Source: Bimastos eiseni
Lineage: Eukaryota; Annelida; Clitellata; Crassiclitellata; Lumbricidae
Reading direction: 5' to 3'
NCBI GenBank assembly: GCA_959347315.1
Contig: OY365819.1
Location: forward strand, 23,950,589-24,014,588
DNA length: 64,000 nt
In this document: positions 22,904 through 32,835 of the stretch, in pieces
Layout of the letters: each line of letters begins with the position of its first letter
How positions within the stretch are numbered: position 1 is the first letter of the stretch
Notes under the pieces: model-generated
The model's input: only the letters and a program-made list of their open reading frames with translations
What the model was told of the DNA's origin: nothing
Database searches by the model: none
Program-made: the position numbers and the translations under genes

Positions 22904-23285
22904 TGTTACGTTCCGGGTGATTAATAGCTAAGGTATGATCAATTACTCTTTATTTAACAGAAACGTAACACTAACATAAAAGTAACATATAACTCACGGT
23001 GAAAAGGAACGTACAACAACCACTTTCTTCCAGGCGACAACCCAACAGCAGCAGCAGCCGTCGAAAAACGAATGTCGTTAAGCACAGATACAAAACCTAG
23101 AAGCTAATTGCTATCGTGTACGAAAACCAAACGTAAAACGAACTCTGCCCAACGGATGCCAGAGGAACACAACTGGAGAATTGACGGCTTAGCTAAATCG
23201 ACCAACGGTTGGTACCGAATGTCAATCTCCATGATTACTGTACAAACCAGTCTTAAGTACTGCACTGTCTGACAAATCCTTTTCC

Positions 23286-23525
23286 GGTATTGCGTCAATT
23301 GATCCCCCGTCAGTTGATCCCCGTCAGTTGATCCCCACGTCAATTGATCCTCTGCCTATTCGTTCTAAATGAATCTATAGGCTGCACGTCACAGACTTGT
23401 AGCTGAGACCGTTAGTAAACAAAAGATTGATTTTGCAGGTTTGGGGATCAAATGACTAGGGGATCATTTGACTGGGGATCAACTGACGGACGATCAACTG
23501 ACGGGGGATCAAAAGACGTAGAACT
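23286..23525. mobile_element. Short hAT-like MITE with tandem-array terminal inverted repeats
   Basis: About 240 bp. The left end has four units of GTCARTTGATCCCC (23293-23350); the right end has five reverse-complement units GGGGATCAACTGACG (23442-23518). The element is flanked by CCTTTTCC (23278-23285 and 23526-23533), identical over 8 bp and over 9 if the preceding T is counted. Same architecture as 14160-14696 with an unrelated unit. No coding capacity. Confidence 0.75.
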
Positions 23526-24157
23526 CCTTTTCCAACAGAACTAATGCCCCGTTCCAAAGCGTTTTACACACGCGTGTGTTCTCAGGACACAGATGATACA
23601 CATGACAACATATATATATACTATATATATAATACTATATATATATATATGTTAGGGTGACACTCTAAAATAAATTTCGGAATTTCTTCTGTGACACCCT
23701 CCCATTTTTTACCTGTCACGAGAGAAGTTTCACAGTAATATTTTTAGAATTTTGAATGCATATTTAGTGGTAGTTCATCATCTGTGAAGTTAACGAAATT
23801 ATTACCCTATCCGATAGTATTAGCCGACAGTACGTTTTCTTGCTCATTTGTTTATTTGTCACATCTGTCTGATGCAATATCAACAGACTCAACACAATAC
23901 TGTCAACTGTTTTATAAGAACTCGACTTCTAAGAAAATAGGTAACAAAACTGCCTTAACAAAGTAATTGCAGCACTCATTTTGGAGCAGGCGATCACTGG
24001 TTATCAGTGACCTAAGTTGCTCGATACTCTAATACTGGGGAATATCATCACTGACAAGTAGGAACTTGTTGTCCTCTATACAGTTGCTGAACTTTGACAC
24101 AATGTCCAAGCTTTTGTGTATAAAAAGCAGCAAAAGAGTTTCTCTTTCAATCTACAG

Positions 24158-24163
24158 ATGGTG
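24158..24163. repeat. Polinton target-site duplication, left
   Basis: ATGGTG, identical to 41129-41134. A 6-bp duplication is the Polinton/Maverick norm. Confidence 0.9.
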
Positions 24164-24425
24164 AGTAGTTATATTTGTTGCTACCTAGTGCATTTAATCT
24201 ATATACACATATAATCACATCAAATCAACCTATAATTTGGTTATAGTCGCTTCGTATTTAGGTTATAATATTAACCTAACTCATAAACAGGCAAAAAACC
24301 CTAGCCACATGTGGCTGTTTTGCCCTGGGGCAAGCTAGTATCAAATAAACTGTTAAGATCTAGAATTGCAAAAGCCACCCACCGTGCACAAGCCTAGGCT
24401 TTGATTAGAACATCCATATACAGGT
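24164..24425 (+). repeat. Polinton left terminal inverted repeat
   Basis: Matches the reverse complement of 40866-41128 with scattered mismatches and small gaps; shared blocks include TTTGTTGCTACCTAGTGCAT, CCCTAGCCACATGTGGCTG, CAAGCTAGTATCAAATAAA and GGCTTTGATTAGAA. Contains the palindrome CCACATGTGG. Confidence 0.95.
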
Positions 24426-25030
24426 TAAATGAATAATCAAAAATGAACCACGAACGCACCTTGTAAAATGTAATCCATGTACTATCTCTCACATCCAAAT
24501 ATCATGTGATGGGAACATACAAACAACCTTGACGTATGAAAAACGATAGAACAATGAACCTCTGTTTTAACGGTCGATGAAACCTGCACTAATTGAACAC
24601 ATCCGTCTTGATGTCTCTCCATCCGTCTCTATCCCTGTCTGTCCCTCTTTCTCTCTGTTTCTCCATGTTTCGTTTACAAGATTATTGAAACGCCTTAACA
24701 ACGATTGCGGAATTAAATGTTCACAGCCTGATCTGACAAGTCCGTCACGCTTCTGACAAACTTGTCCTGTGTGTGTCTAGAAACGCTCCAACTTTCTGGT
24801 CACAGGACGTTCTTATATACCCAACGACGCCCCCGCCATTCTAGAATGTTCTTTAAGCTGACGAAATATCACGCGATGGGTACAATCATACAATTGCTGC
24901 TAATAGTATGGCCCTTTGGCGTTCCGTACATGTTGCTAACATATGAAAAAACAAAAGGCTATGAATGGACAGCGATTTCATGTGTGTTGTGTAAACCGAA
25001 TGAGTCTGTTGCAGAGATGATTACATGATC
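24426..25030. other. Polinton left subterminal region
   Basis: No recognised gene. An 88-codon plus-strand frame (24762-25028) has a possible membrane segment (IIQLLLIVWPFGVPYMLL) but nothing else in favour. Confidence 0.4.
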
Positions 25031-25975
25031 ACCAAATTCTCATTATCTACCCACGAATAATGTGATTCAGGGTAACCCAACCACTTCACTAGCGATTTCT
25101 TCCACTGTTTTCTAATAATCTTTAGGATTCTAAATATTTCTTGAGTGCCTTTTGTAACTACTGTTCATAAAATGACCCCTGTATTTCTTCTCCATTATAA
25201 TCAGTGATCTTATAAGTTGGAGGATCCGCGTATTGAATCTGGGATACTGTAAAAACTTCTTCCATCCATCTAGGTGTGTGCCCCTTTTCAAATATGTTCT
25301 TTTTCTTAGTTACTCTAACTTTATCACCGATTGAAAACCTAAGCACAATAGGTTCCAAAATCTCATCACCGTACAAATTCATAAAACAACCTTCTCGTTA
25401 ACTTTCATACTGGCCTTAGATGGTGACATTTTAATGGAAGAATGCCTAGTCTCATTATAATTACTAACCATTTCACCCAACACATCTATATATCTCCTTG
25501 TTGAATTAGCTGTGAAGTACTTAAACATTTTCTCTCTCATTGTCCGGTTCCAACGCTCAATAACGCACGATTTTTCCTCGTTCTCAGTAGAATATAACTC
25601 GACTAATTCCCGGACATTTTTATTATAAAATTCTTTACCTTTATCCACCCAGAGTTTGCCAGGGCTTCTTCCGCTCTCGATATTTTCAAGAAACCACTAG
25701 ATGTAGATTTTCCACTTTTATCATTTAATGGCACGATCCAACAATATTTTGAAAACACATCTATCACGGTTAACAGGTATTTCACACCATCGTCATCTTT
25801 AGCGAAAGCCTGCATATCGACCAAATCAGCAGCCCATATCTCATCTATTCCACTAACATACACCTTTCTCTTTCTAAAATGCCTTACTACAGGTTTATGC
25901 AATTCATTCGCTAATTGATTAGTCCATTTCAGATCGGGTTGTAATTTTAGGCTTTTTTTAAACCTAACCCCAGGC
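25031..25975 (-). pseudogene. Polinton integrase with C-terminal chromodomain (broken)
   Basis: A DDE-type integrase of retroviral fold inserts the element and makes the 6-bp duplication. Reading down the minus strand: an N-terminal linker (KWTNQLANELHKPVVRHF), IDEIWAADLVDM with the first catalytic Asp, VIDVFSKYCW, WVDKGKEFYNKN with the second Asp, and NEEKSCVIERWNRTM with the catalytic Glu. A basic SH3-like segment (SIGDKVRVTKKK, TPRWMEEVF) follows, then a chromodomain end (VKWLGYPESHYSWVDNENL, about 25040-25095). Frameshifts lie near 25650-25690, 25382 and 25150. All catalytic acids survive but are spread over frames. The start is unclear because the frame overlaps the end of the neighbouring PLA2-like gene. 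Confidence 0.9.
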
Positions 25976-26451
25976 TTGCTTTAGTGGATAATATAGGTTT
26001 GACTATAGCTCTCTCTATTCTCTCCCGTAAGCTAGGATTAGGTATATTATTCAATTCATTAATCATTGCTCTGTCGGCGACATTCCTAGAATCCGTTTCA
26101 GACTGCTGGTTGTAAGCTAAATCATGATAATATGCAGCGTTATCGACTCTATCAACGGGTCTTTTGGAGTTCCATCGGATTCAATCTCAAATCTAGTCTA
26201 GTTCCTGGTACTGTAAACTGATGTCCCGGAAAGTGCATCTCACCTGGAAATTTAGCCCATGGTAATTTAATACCGCTAGTTACTAAATTTAGAGACCCAA
26301 CTAGATCTCCACCTTCTACTGCTTTCACGAATTGAGTCTTTGTTTTTCCACAAGCATCACACCTGCCTCTAAGCATCGGCCTTCCATTCTTCATTATAAC
26401 AGTCTGTACATTTTTAGTTTCAGTATGAGTTTTACACTTTACGCAATACAT
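25955..26451 (-). pseudogene. Zinc-ribbon (DUF5679-like) plus PLA2-like virion protein (frameshifted)
   Basis: The N-terminus is a short zinc ribbon (YCVKCK then CDACGK, about 26360-26448) like DUF5679 proteins of large DNA viruses. It is followed by LPWAKFPGEMHFPGHQF and GTRLDLRLNP. After a frameshift near 26155 it continues VDNAAYYHDLAYNQ with the His-Asp pair at about 26121-26126, then RNVADRAM. The H-D-x-x-Y and A-D pairs match the phospholipase A2-like fold used by parvovirus VP1 and by other small DNA viruses to breach endosomal membranes; that role here is inference. It ends in GLGLKKA and overlaps integrase. The start is 26 bp from the divergent ATPase start, so the two must share a promoter. 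Confidence 0.75.
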
Positions 26452-26477
26452 TTTAAATACAATTAGATATATTTAAA
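26452..26477. promoter_or_regulatory. 26-bp divergent promoter region
   Basis: Separates the PLA2-like gene (-) and the ATPase (+). Each start is preceded by TTTAAAATG (or its minus-strand equivalent), so the transcription signal must lie within or beside these few bases. Confidence 0.5.
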
Positions 26478-27253
26478 ATGGAAGTAACAAAATTTTATCG
26501 TGGAACGACATATTATCCAAGAGATTCAATAACCGTCTTTTACCTAGAAGTATACGAGGGTTAATCGTAGGAAAGTCTGGATGCGGTAAGGCGACGCTAC
26601 TGTTGAACTTACTTCTACAACCCGGATGGTTAGATTATGACAATCTGCAAGTATTCGGAAGGTCTCTCTTTCAACGAAAGTATGAAATTCTGAAAAAAGC
26701 ATTTGAAGAAAAAATACCTAAAGAATTCATCGTTGGATTATTCGATTGCCAAGATGAGATCATGAGACAAAATCTTTCACAAGCATTTGTAATTGAGCAA
26801 ATGGCTAAACACTTTGTTAAAAAATCTGATATTTCTTCCAAGTTCTTTGAATCAGCAGAAGAGGTGCCAGATCCGAGAAAATTGAATCGTGATAAGAAGA
26901 ACCTTATGATTTTCGATGATTTACAGTTAGAAAAGCAGAATAAATGCGAGACTTATTACATCCGAGGGAGGCATAGCAACGTCGACTGTTTCTACCTCGC
27001 ACAGAATTATTTCAAATTACCGAGACAGACGATCAGAGAGAATGCATACTTTATCTGCTTGTTTCCTCAAGACCAGAAAAATATTAATCACATCTACCAC
27101 GATCATGTAAGTACAGACATGCCTAATCAGGAGTTTAAGGAACTATGTCAAAAAGCTTGCAAGCAACCTCACGGATTTGTAGTAATAGATCACACTAGCA
27201 ATAAGAATAACGGAAAGTATAGATGCGGTTTCGATGAATTCTTCATTCCATAA
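26478..27253 (+). pseudogene. Polinton packaging ATPase, FtsK/HerA-type (frameshifted)
   Basis: Genome-packaging ATPases of this superfamily (A32-like) pump DNA into the capsid. Start ATG at 26478, then a frameshift near 26530. The body shows IRGLIVGKSGCGKATLL as Walker A (about 26555-26605), NLMIFDDLQLEKQ as Walker B (about 26900-26935), and the family block RGRHSNVDCFYLAQNYFKLP with the downstream sensor region. It ends at FDEFFIP. Walker A has Ala where Ser/Thr must follow the Lys (GKA instead of GKT), consistent with decay. It heads the rightward gene series. Confidence 0.9.
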
Positions 27254-27279
27254 TAAATAAATCTTTTGCTAATTTAAAA

Positions 27280-28071
27280 ATGGAATCGATTCTACAAAAG
27301 ATTGCAGACAATACCGAAAGGATTGCTTGTTACACAGAGCCAAAGTCATCGTTTTACATATTATTAAGTGACAAGACTTCAAGAATAAGGACGCGGTTCA
27401 ATTTGTTGATACAGTTCGATAAAGATAAAAAATATGAAATGGCTTTGGTCAACCTGGAAACATATTTTTCATTCTCAAACATCGACGCGACTAACAACAG
27501 CTTTTCGTATTCGCCGAATGGTGGAGGTATGTGGGTTACTATACACACCCCTGAAGGCTGTTATGAAATTACAGACATTAACGAACACGTGCAGAAAAGC
27601 ATGAAAGAAAAGGAGCATTATGATATGATTAACGGAGAATACAATATTAAGATAGAAGCAAACAGCAATACGTTGAAGACAGTTTTGCATATAGCGGAGA
27701 ATTACATGGTTGATTTTCAAGTGGGTAACTCTATCGGAAAAATCCTTGGTTCCAATAGGTGGCGATATACCGAGGAGTACCTAGAATCAGAGAATATAGT
27801 GGACATAATGAGTGTTAGTAATCTGAGGGTAACGAGCAATATCATTGGAGCATCCTATAGCAACGGAAATACAGATAACATTATCTTGTCCTTCTTCCAG
27901 ATTGTAGGGCCTGTCTATAAGATAATTGAAACGCCGAGAAATTTGGTCTATCTTCCAATCACCCTATCCACGATTTCGACAATGGAAACGCCTCTCATCG
28001 ATCAGAATGGTAAACTAATTAATCTGCGAGGTGAGGAATTATCGATAGGGTTTCATATTAGAGAAGCTTAA
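27280..28071 (+). CDS. Polinton penton-type minor capsid protein
   Basis: An uninterrupted 263-residue frame, one of the few intact genes of the element. The ATG is preceded by AATTTAAAAATG, 24 bp after the ATPase stop. It has no membrane segment or zinc site; it is beta-rich with FDKDKKYEMALVNLETYFSF near residue 50, FSYSPNGGGMW near 80, EGCYEITDINEHVQ near 95 and a conserved end LRGEELSIGFHIRE. Length, position after the ATPase and these blocks fit the single-jelly-roll minor capsid (penton) protein identified in Polintons. Such pentamers occupy the capsid vertices. A distant relative of another capsid subunit remains possible. Confidence 0.7.
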   Translation: MESILQKIADNTERIACYTEPKSSFYILLSDKTSRIRTRFNLLIQFDKDKKYEMALVNLETYFSFSNIDATNNSFSYSPNGGGMWVTIHTPEGCYEITDINEHVQKSMKEKEHYDMINGEYNIKIEANSNTLKTVLHIAENYMVDFQVGNSIGKILGSNRWRYTEEYLESENIVDIMSVSNLRVTSNIIGASYSNGNTDNIILSFFQIVGPVYKIIETPRNLVYLPITLSTISTMETPLIDQNGKLINLRGEELSIGFHIREA

Positions 28072-28094
28072 AAGTTTTTGTAGTTTTATATAAA

Positions 28095-28713
28095 ATGAGT
28101 CGATACACGAACGTCAAAGTCAATATTTCAGAAGGACAAAAAGATAAAACTAAAAGATCGCTACAAGCAGGAACAGGTGTTAGTATTGGATTAATGCACA
28201 GCGATTTTTAACGAAGAGCATGTGTTAGCTCTTACCCAAGCACAGATCAATAAATTAGCCAAAGCGTATCAGGATGGGAAAGGCGTGATTATAAAAATGA
28301 GTAAAACGCAATTGATACATAATGCTAAAGTCGAAGGAAGCTTTATCGGCGCCATTTTACCGTTTCTAGCAACCGCGGGTAAATTCCTGCTATCGAGCGT
28401 GTTACCGAGCTTAGCAACGGGTGCATTAACTGGAATAGGTGCAGCGGCTGGTTCTAAAGTCATTGATAAAGTCACCGTAACGGGTGGGGCTATATATCTC
28501 AATACTCGGGGTAAAAACTTCAAGATAGTGCAACAAGGGGAGGGCTTATACATGAAGCCATACCAAGGATCTGGATTAAACGGCGCGGGAGAAGGACTGT
28601 ATCAGAAAAGAGATAATGGGTTCGTAAATGGGGAAGGACTTATCTTAGGACCAGATCCGCCATTTAAAAACATTCCGCTTCTCGGATTATTGCTATACAA
28701 AAATATTGTATAA
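28095..28713 (+). pseudogene. Small Gly-rich core protein, pX-like (frameshifted)
   Basis: Starts at ATG 28095 directly after TTTTATATAAA, with a frameshift near 28205. The product would be about 205 residues: a basic N-terminus, a hydrophobic Gly/Ala/Leu segment (GAILPFLATAGKFLL, SLATGALTGIGAAAG) and Gly-rich repeats GEGLYMKP, GEGLYQKR, GEGLILGP. The LPFLATAG style of segment resembles the adenovirus core peptide pX and its relatives in adintoviruses. Membrane lysis or DNA condensation would be possible roles; neither is proven. A short frame MSLFPIHKMGW follows at 28719 with the same start motif and looks like the head of another lost gene. Confidence 0.5.
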
Positions 28714-28718
28714 ATAAA

Positions 28719-28940
28719 ATGTCTCTATTTCCAATTCATAAAATGGGGTGGACGAAACCAAAAATTGTTCCATAAGTAAGGAGTCATCCGAGATCCATCA
28801 GGTGGAAGGCGTGTGAAAGTATGTGGGATGCCAAGTATAGGCCTCAAAGACAAATGGGCGGTCTAAGGTACGAGTTTTTTGCTATGTGAATTACGAATAA
28901 AATTGAATTCTATTTTTAAAATATTCTTTTATATTATAAA
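28719..28940 (+). other. Remnant of a small gene
   Basis: An 18-codon frame (28719-28775) opens at TATAAATAAAATG and ends early; the rest is non-coding. Probably a small Polinton gene reduced by deletion. Confidence 0.3.
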
Positions 28941-29511
28941 ATGGAATTGAACAATGCAGACACTTATCGCCTTCAGAAAATATCTGAAATTCAAGAGGAA
29001 ATCTTACGAGAACGGAAAAAGAGAGAAAAAATCTGTAAAAAATATCAAAAGAGTGTTAAAGTAGTCGAAGCGTTGGGAGGTTTGTTAACCCTTACAATTT
29101 CGGGACTCAGCGTATTAGGTGTAACTTTTCTAAGTTCAGTCGTAGCCGCACCCGTCGCTACCATCGTGGTACCTTTATTCGCTGGAGCTGAAGTACTATC
29201 TCTGATATCTACCGAAGTCCGCCGAATATTATCGCTGCGGCAGCGACCTCGTTTCAAAAGCCCAAGATGATAATAATATCTCAGACTTGGAATATTCTGT
29301 TATTCTAAGTGAATTCGAGAGATTTAATCAGATGAAGGAAGAGGTTAGGAGTAAAACCAATATCAACATAGATGAAGCGACGAAACACTTAGGCAAAACG
29401 AATAAAATACACAACGAATGTTTATTTAAGTTTTACGTTTTTACGTTTAAATATTATGTTTCTAAATTTAAAAATGCCGTTTCTAAAAATTCAAGACCCA
29501 GCCAAACGTGA
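28941..29511 (+). pseudogene. Polinton hydrophobic protein, unknown role (frameshifted)
   Basis: ATG at 28941 after TATATTATAAA. A charged coiled-coil-like N-terminus (EIQEEILRERKKREKICKK) is followed by two membrane-type stretches (LGGLLTLTISGLSVLGVTFL and VVAAPVATIVVPLFAGAEVL). After a frameshift near 29235 comes a helical C-terminus (LEYSVILSEFERFNQMKEEV). Similar arrangements occur in Polintons of other animals, but I know no function; a membrane-active virion component is plausible. Confidence 0.55.
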
Positions 29512-30362
29512 TTTTATAGTTGAGAATTTTCTCAAGATGAACAAAATATTAGACAAGACTCGTTATCTGAGAAAATAGGAGACATATCTCTTCAGCGGGA
29601 ATTGATAAAGGAGTACAAACCCATAATCGACTCGCAATCTGGACTATCTAAACAATTAGGCGCGATTGAGGAAAGCGCTACAGCGACCTTGACAGCTCTT
29701 CGAGCATTGCCGACATCGCTATCGACATCGTTGAAACCGATTCAATATCCCTCAATAGACGTGTTTGCGGACATCCCGTTTCAGATATTAGAACCTTGGA
29801 ATTAGGTGATATTGCCACAAAATATTTGAAGGAATACGCTGCGAATAAAAAGTTGACGGACACGACCTTCGGAATACACTCTAGAGATGGGGGGCTTTTC
29901 ATCGGAAACTATCCAATTTCAATCGAAGGAGACTATGTATCTATTGATAATAACACCTACAAGGGACCTCCAGGGCTATGGGAATTGATTACGATGAAGG
30001 AGCCAAACGAGTCGATATACAGTCAAAACGATCTAGACAAGTACTCGGAAATTCTTGAATCGACGGACGCCTTGTATGTACCCAATAATCTGAATAAGCC
30101 TAAATCGTCTAGAGGCTTAAAATATAATAAAATCATTAAGCCATTGCTCTCGATGCGGAAAGGGAAGTTCTCAACGGGTGAGGGAGTCGTAGTTCTTCCA
30201 CAAAACACTAATGCGTTAGTGGAAATGTTGGCACTTCGAATGGCTAGCTTCAGAGCGGGAAATACAGGATTAAGAAAGGAGATAGTAGGTATCTGCGATG
30301 AGTTACTTAGACAAAATAAGATAAATGCGTTGGACTATAAAAATTTAATTATGCAATTATAA
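29474..30362 (+). pseudogene. Polinton conserved protein, unknown role (two frameshifts)
   Basis: Begins MPFLKIQDPAKRDFIVENFL at an ATG after AAATTTAAAA, overlapping the preceding frame. It breaks at a TAG near 29577, continues through a coiled-coil-like region, breaks again near 29800, and then reads intact for 188 residues. That part includes FGIHSRDGGLFIGNYPI, GDYVSIDNNTYKGPPGLWEL and KFSTGEGVVVLPQNTNALVE. The DGxxFIGNxPI and Y-x-GTPGLWEL-type blocks recur in Polinton genes of many animals. The stop TAA is one base from the next gene's ATG (TTATAAAATG), so stop, motif and start overlap. Confidence 0.6.
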
Positions 30363-30363
30363 A

Positions 30364-30785
30364 ATGATTGTCATAACTAAGAGAAGATTTGCTAAAACAT
30401 ACGTCGTAGGAGGCGCTGCAATATTTGATACGATATCAGGATTTTTCAAAGAATGTTATCTTCGAATGCGGCGAGACAGGTAGCATCAACTGCATTAAGT
30501 GCTGGGAAAGACGCTGCAACTGAGATAGGAAAAAAGGCCATAGATGTTGGTAAGACCGTTGCTATCAATGCTGGAAAGCGATTGGTTGATAAAGCAGCGG
30601 CAAAAATGTTTGCACCACAACGGAGCGAGGATTTTTGTTAGCTCCCCATGGAATTACGACACTTAGTCAAAAGAGTAAGGAAACGTTACAGAATTTAATA
30701 TATCCCCACCCTTCGGCGAATATAAATGATTTACTGTCTGGTAACGCGGCGCCATATCGATCTGAGATTTGGTGCGTGGATCTGG
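30364..30785 (+). pseudogene. Small basic Ala/Lys-rich Polinton protein (broken)
   Basis: Starts MIVITKRRFAKTYVVGGAA, then after a frameshift runs through an Ala/Lys helix region (AGKDAATEIGKKAIDVGKTV, KRLVDKAAAKMFAPQ) and, after another, LAPHGITTLSQKSKETLQNL. High Lys and Ala suggest DNA or capsid-interior binding, as for adenovirus core proteins. That function is inference only. Confidence 0.5.
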
Positions 30786-30825
30786 AATTAAGTTTGCTTA
30801 AAATAAAATCTTGTTATATTAAAAA

Positions 30826-32101
30826 ATGCAGTCAGATATTCTAAGATTTACTGAAAATTCTATTATAGACGAGGGAATTGAAAGATAGAAATTCCATGAA
30901 TACGAACCAGTGGCGGGGGCGAATCTTAACACTGGGGAAATTCGCATAAATATCGAACTTCAAGATATTTTCAGCAACCCCTCCAAGTCATACCTGCTTT
31001 TCGAAGGCAGACTGACTAAAGTGGATGGAACCTTTTACGTTGATGCCGACGCTGCAGCTTTGGTCAACACCGGGTTGATGCATCTCTTCAGCCAAATGTC
31101 GCATTCCTTGTCTAATCAAGAAATAGAAAGCGTGTTTTATTCCGGACAAGCCACAACTATGCTGGGCTTGCTGAAATATCTCAACGACTTTGCTCTTGAG
31201 CAAGGACTTCACCAATTATGGACTAGAGATACAGCCGCGACTGCTTTTATAAACGATAACACGGGATTCGCGATCAGACAGGCGTATCTCATTAGGAAAC
31301 CAACTGCAAAGGGTACATTTAGCTTCATCGTGCCTCTGAAGCACATTTTTGGATGCTGTGAGGATTATGATAAGGTAGTCTACAGTATGAAGCAGACTTT
31401 AAGTCTCGTTCGCAAACCTGACAGCGATGCTATTTTTAGGGCAAATGCAGTAGCGGCCGGCAAAGCAACCTCAGTAAAATCTCATGGTTTATGCCGCACG
31501 TGATTGCGTCTGACATGGAAAGAGTGCAGCTGTATAAAACGATCGAAGCAAAGACAACGTTACCAGTAGCCTATCGAGCCCATCTTTGCGATACTATAAT
31601 GGCTTCTGTATCTACTACGTTTAGTTGGCGACTTAGCGTAAAGACAGCGCCAGAAAAACCCAGGTACATCATAGTTGGATTTCAAACGAATCGAAGCGGT
31701 AATCAAGAGGCTAATTCATCAATTTTCGATCATTGCGATATCAAGAACATGTATGTGATGATGAACCGGGAAAGATATCCAGCAGTCGACTACAACCTCT
31801 CATTCTCGAATCAGCAATTTTCTAGAGCTTACAGAGACGCGGCGACCTTTAGCGAAAAATTCTATGGAATGGACCAGTTGGTAACTCAGATCAACATCAC
31901 TCCTACAAAGATTTATACCCGCTTTTCGTTTTTGATGTAAGTAAGCAATTTGAACGGTTAAAGTCATCAGTTATCGATATCCAGATCAAGGCTACTTTCA
32001 ATGCTGCGATCCCTACTGGAACGGAAGCTTGTGCAGTCGTCATTTCGGATAAATTGTTAAATTTCCAATCAGACGGTCAGAAGATGAACGTAGTACAATA
32101 A
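30826..32101 (+). pseudogene. Putative Polinton major capsid protein (broken)
   Basis: ATG at 30826 after TTATATTAAAAA. The coding span is about 424 codons with a TAG at 30886-30888, a frameshift near 31465 and another near 31925. Conserved-looking blocks in order: GEIRINIELQDIF, YLLFEGRLTKVDGTFYVD, GQATTMLGLLKYL, GFAIRQAYLI, GTFSFIVPLKHIFGCCEDYD, LSVKTAPEKPRYIIVGFQT, YPAVDYNLSFSNQQFSR and a C-terminal IQIKATFNAAIPTGTEACAV. Two similar-sized beta-rich halves, length and position in the rightward structural series are what a double-jelly-roll major capsid protein would show. No fold can be proven by eye; it could be another large capsid component. Confidence 0.6.
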
Positions 32102-32156
32102 AGAAAATATTTTCTATCATATAAAGAACACGACACTCTCACAACTGAAATCGTTA

Positions 32157-32478
32157 ATGAAGGAATATGGCATAAAGTCTGGCTTATATGAAGAAACCAG
32201 AAATGTTAAGAATACTCGTTGAGAAGGGTGTTTTACCGGAATCAGAATTGTCTGAACCAGTGAAGGAGAAAAGGCAAGCATTACCCAAGTACGAGTATTT
32301 AAAAACTATTAGAAATAATCCTATAAGCGTTGAAATCCTAGACAGAGACACTAACGAAGCTGTCACGTACTCATCGTTGTATAAGGCGAGCATGACTTTT
32401 AAAACCAGTATGAACACGCTGAAGGCTTATAATGGTAAAGTCTGGAGAAATCGATATGAGATTAACATACTAACATAA
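32157..32478 (+). pseudogene. NUMOD1-like small protein (frameshifted near start)
   Basis: An ATG at 32157 opens MKEYGIKSGLY; a one-base shift leads to KKPEMLRILVEKGVLPESEL and then ISVEILDRDTNEAVTYSSLYKA and YNGKVWRNRYEI. The last part resembles a NUMOD1-type DNA-binding module (phrase V-x-D-x-x-T, S-L-x-x-A, K-Y-x-G). Such modules in mobile elements usually bind DNA. Its 3' end is duplicated just upstream of the second fibre block (about 34915-34960). Confidence 0.45.
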
Positions 32479-32499
32479 AGTTTTATCCAGCTACTTAAA

Positions 32500-32790
32500 A
32501 TGGAAACTTGTAAATTTTTAGATTTTGAAACTTTGGAAAAAGACGTAGTTTTTACTGTTAAAACGAAGCAATATTTATATGGCACAGAAGGATATTTTTA
32601 CCTGATAACGGTAGTGGCGCCAGATGAGACAGAGCACTACATGAGCGTATACGGGGAGCCCCTGCTCAGCAAGTTGCAAACGAACAAGACATTTACTTTT
32701 ACAAAAACAAAGATAGAAACGGAGCCGGGATGGATCCCGTCGTTGATCGTAGTATCTGGAGATAACGATGTTGTTGAACTTGAGGTTTAA
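32500..32790 (+). CDS. Small acidic beta-type protein, copy A
   Basis: An intact 96-residue frame with FLDFETLEKDVVFTVKTKQY, LYGTEGYFYLITVV and TFTFTKTKIETEPG. It is about 65-70% identical to copy B at 34992-35294. Start preceded by CTACTTAAAATG. Unknown function. It faces the DUF5871-like gene tail to tail across a hairpin. Confidence 0.65.
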   Translation: METCKFLDFETLEKDVVFTVKTKQYLYGTEGYFYLITVVAPDETEHYMSVYGEPLLSKLQTNKTFTFTKTKIETEPGWIPSLIVVSGDNDVVELEV

Positions 32791-32819
32791 ATTTTCAATG
32801 GTAATAATCATTGAAAATT
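32790..32819. terminator. Hairpin between convergent genes
   Basis: AATTTTCAATG (32790-32800) pairs with CATTGAAAATT (32809-32819), an 11-bp perfect stem with an 8-nt loop, overlapping the stop of copy A. A weaker version (AATTTTCAATTATG ... CATTGAAAAT) sits at the same place after copy B. Placement between convergent genes suggests transcript termination. Confidence 0.5.
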
Positions 32820-32835
32820 ATCAATCAATATTTAA

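Noticed and set aside
24762..25028. Extra Polinton gene at the left end
   Set aside because: 88 codons, no start motif of the TATAAAATG type and no recognisable domain.
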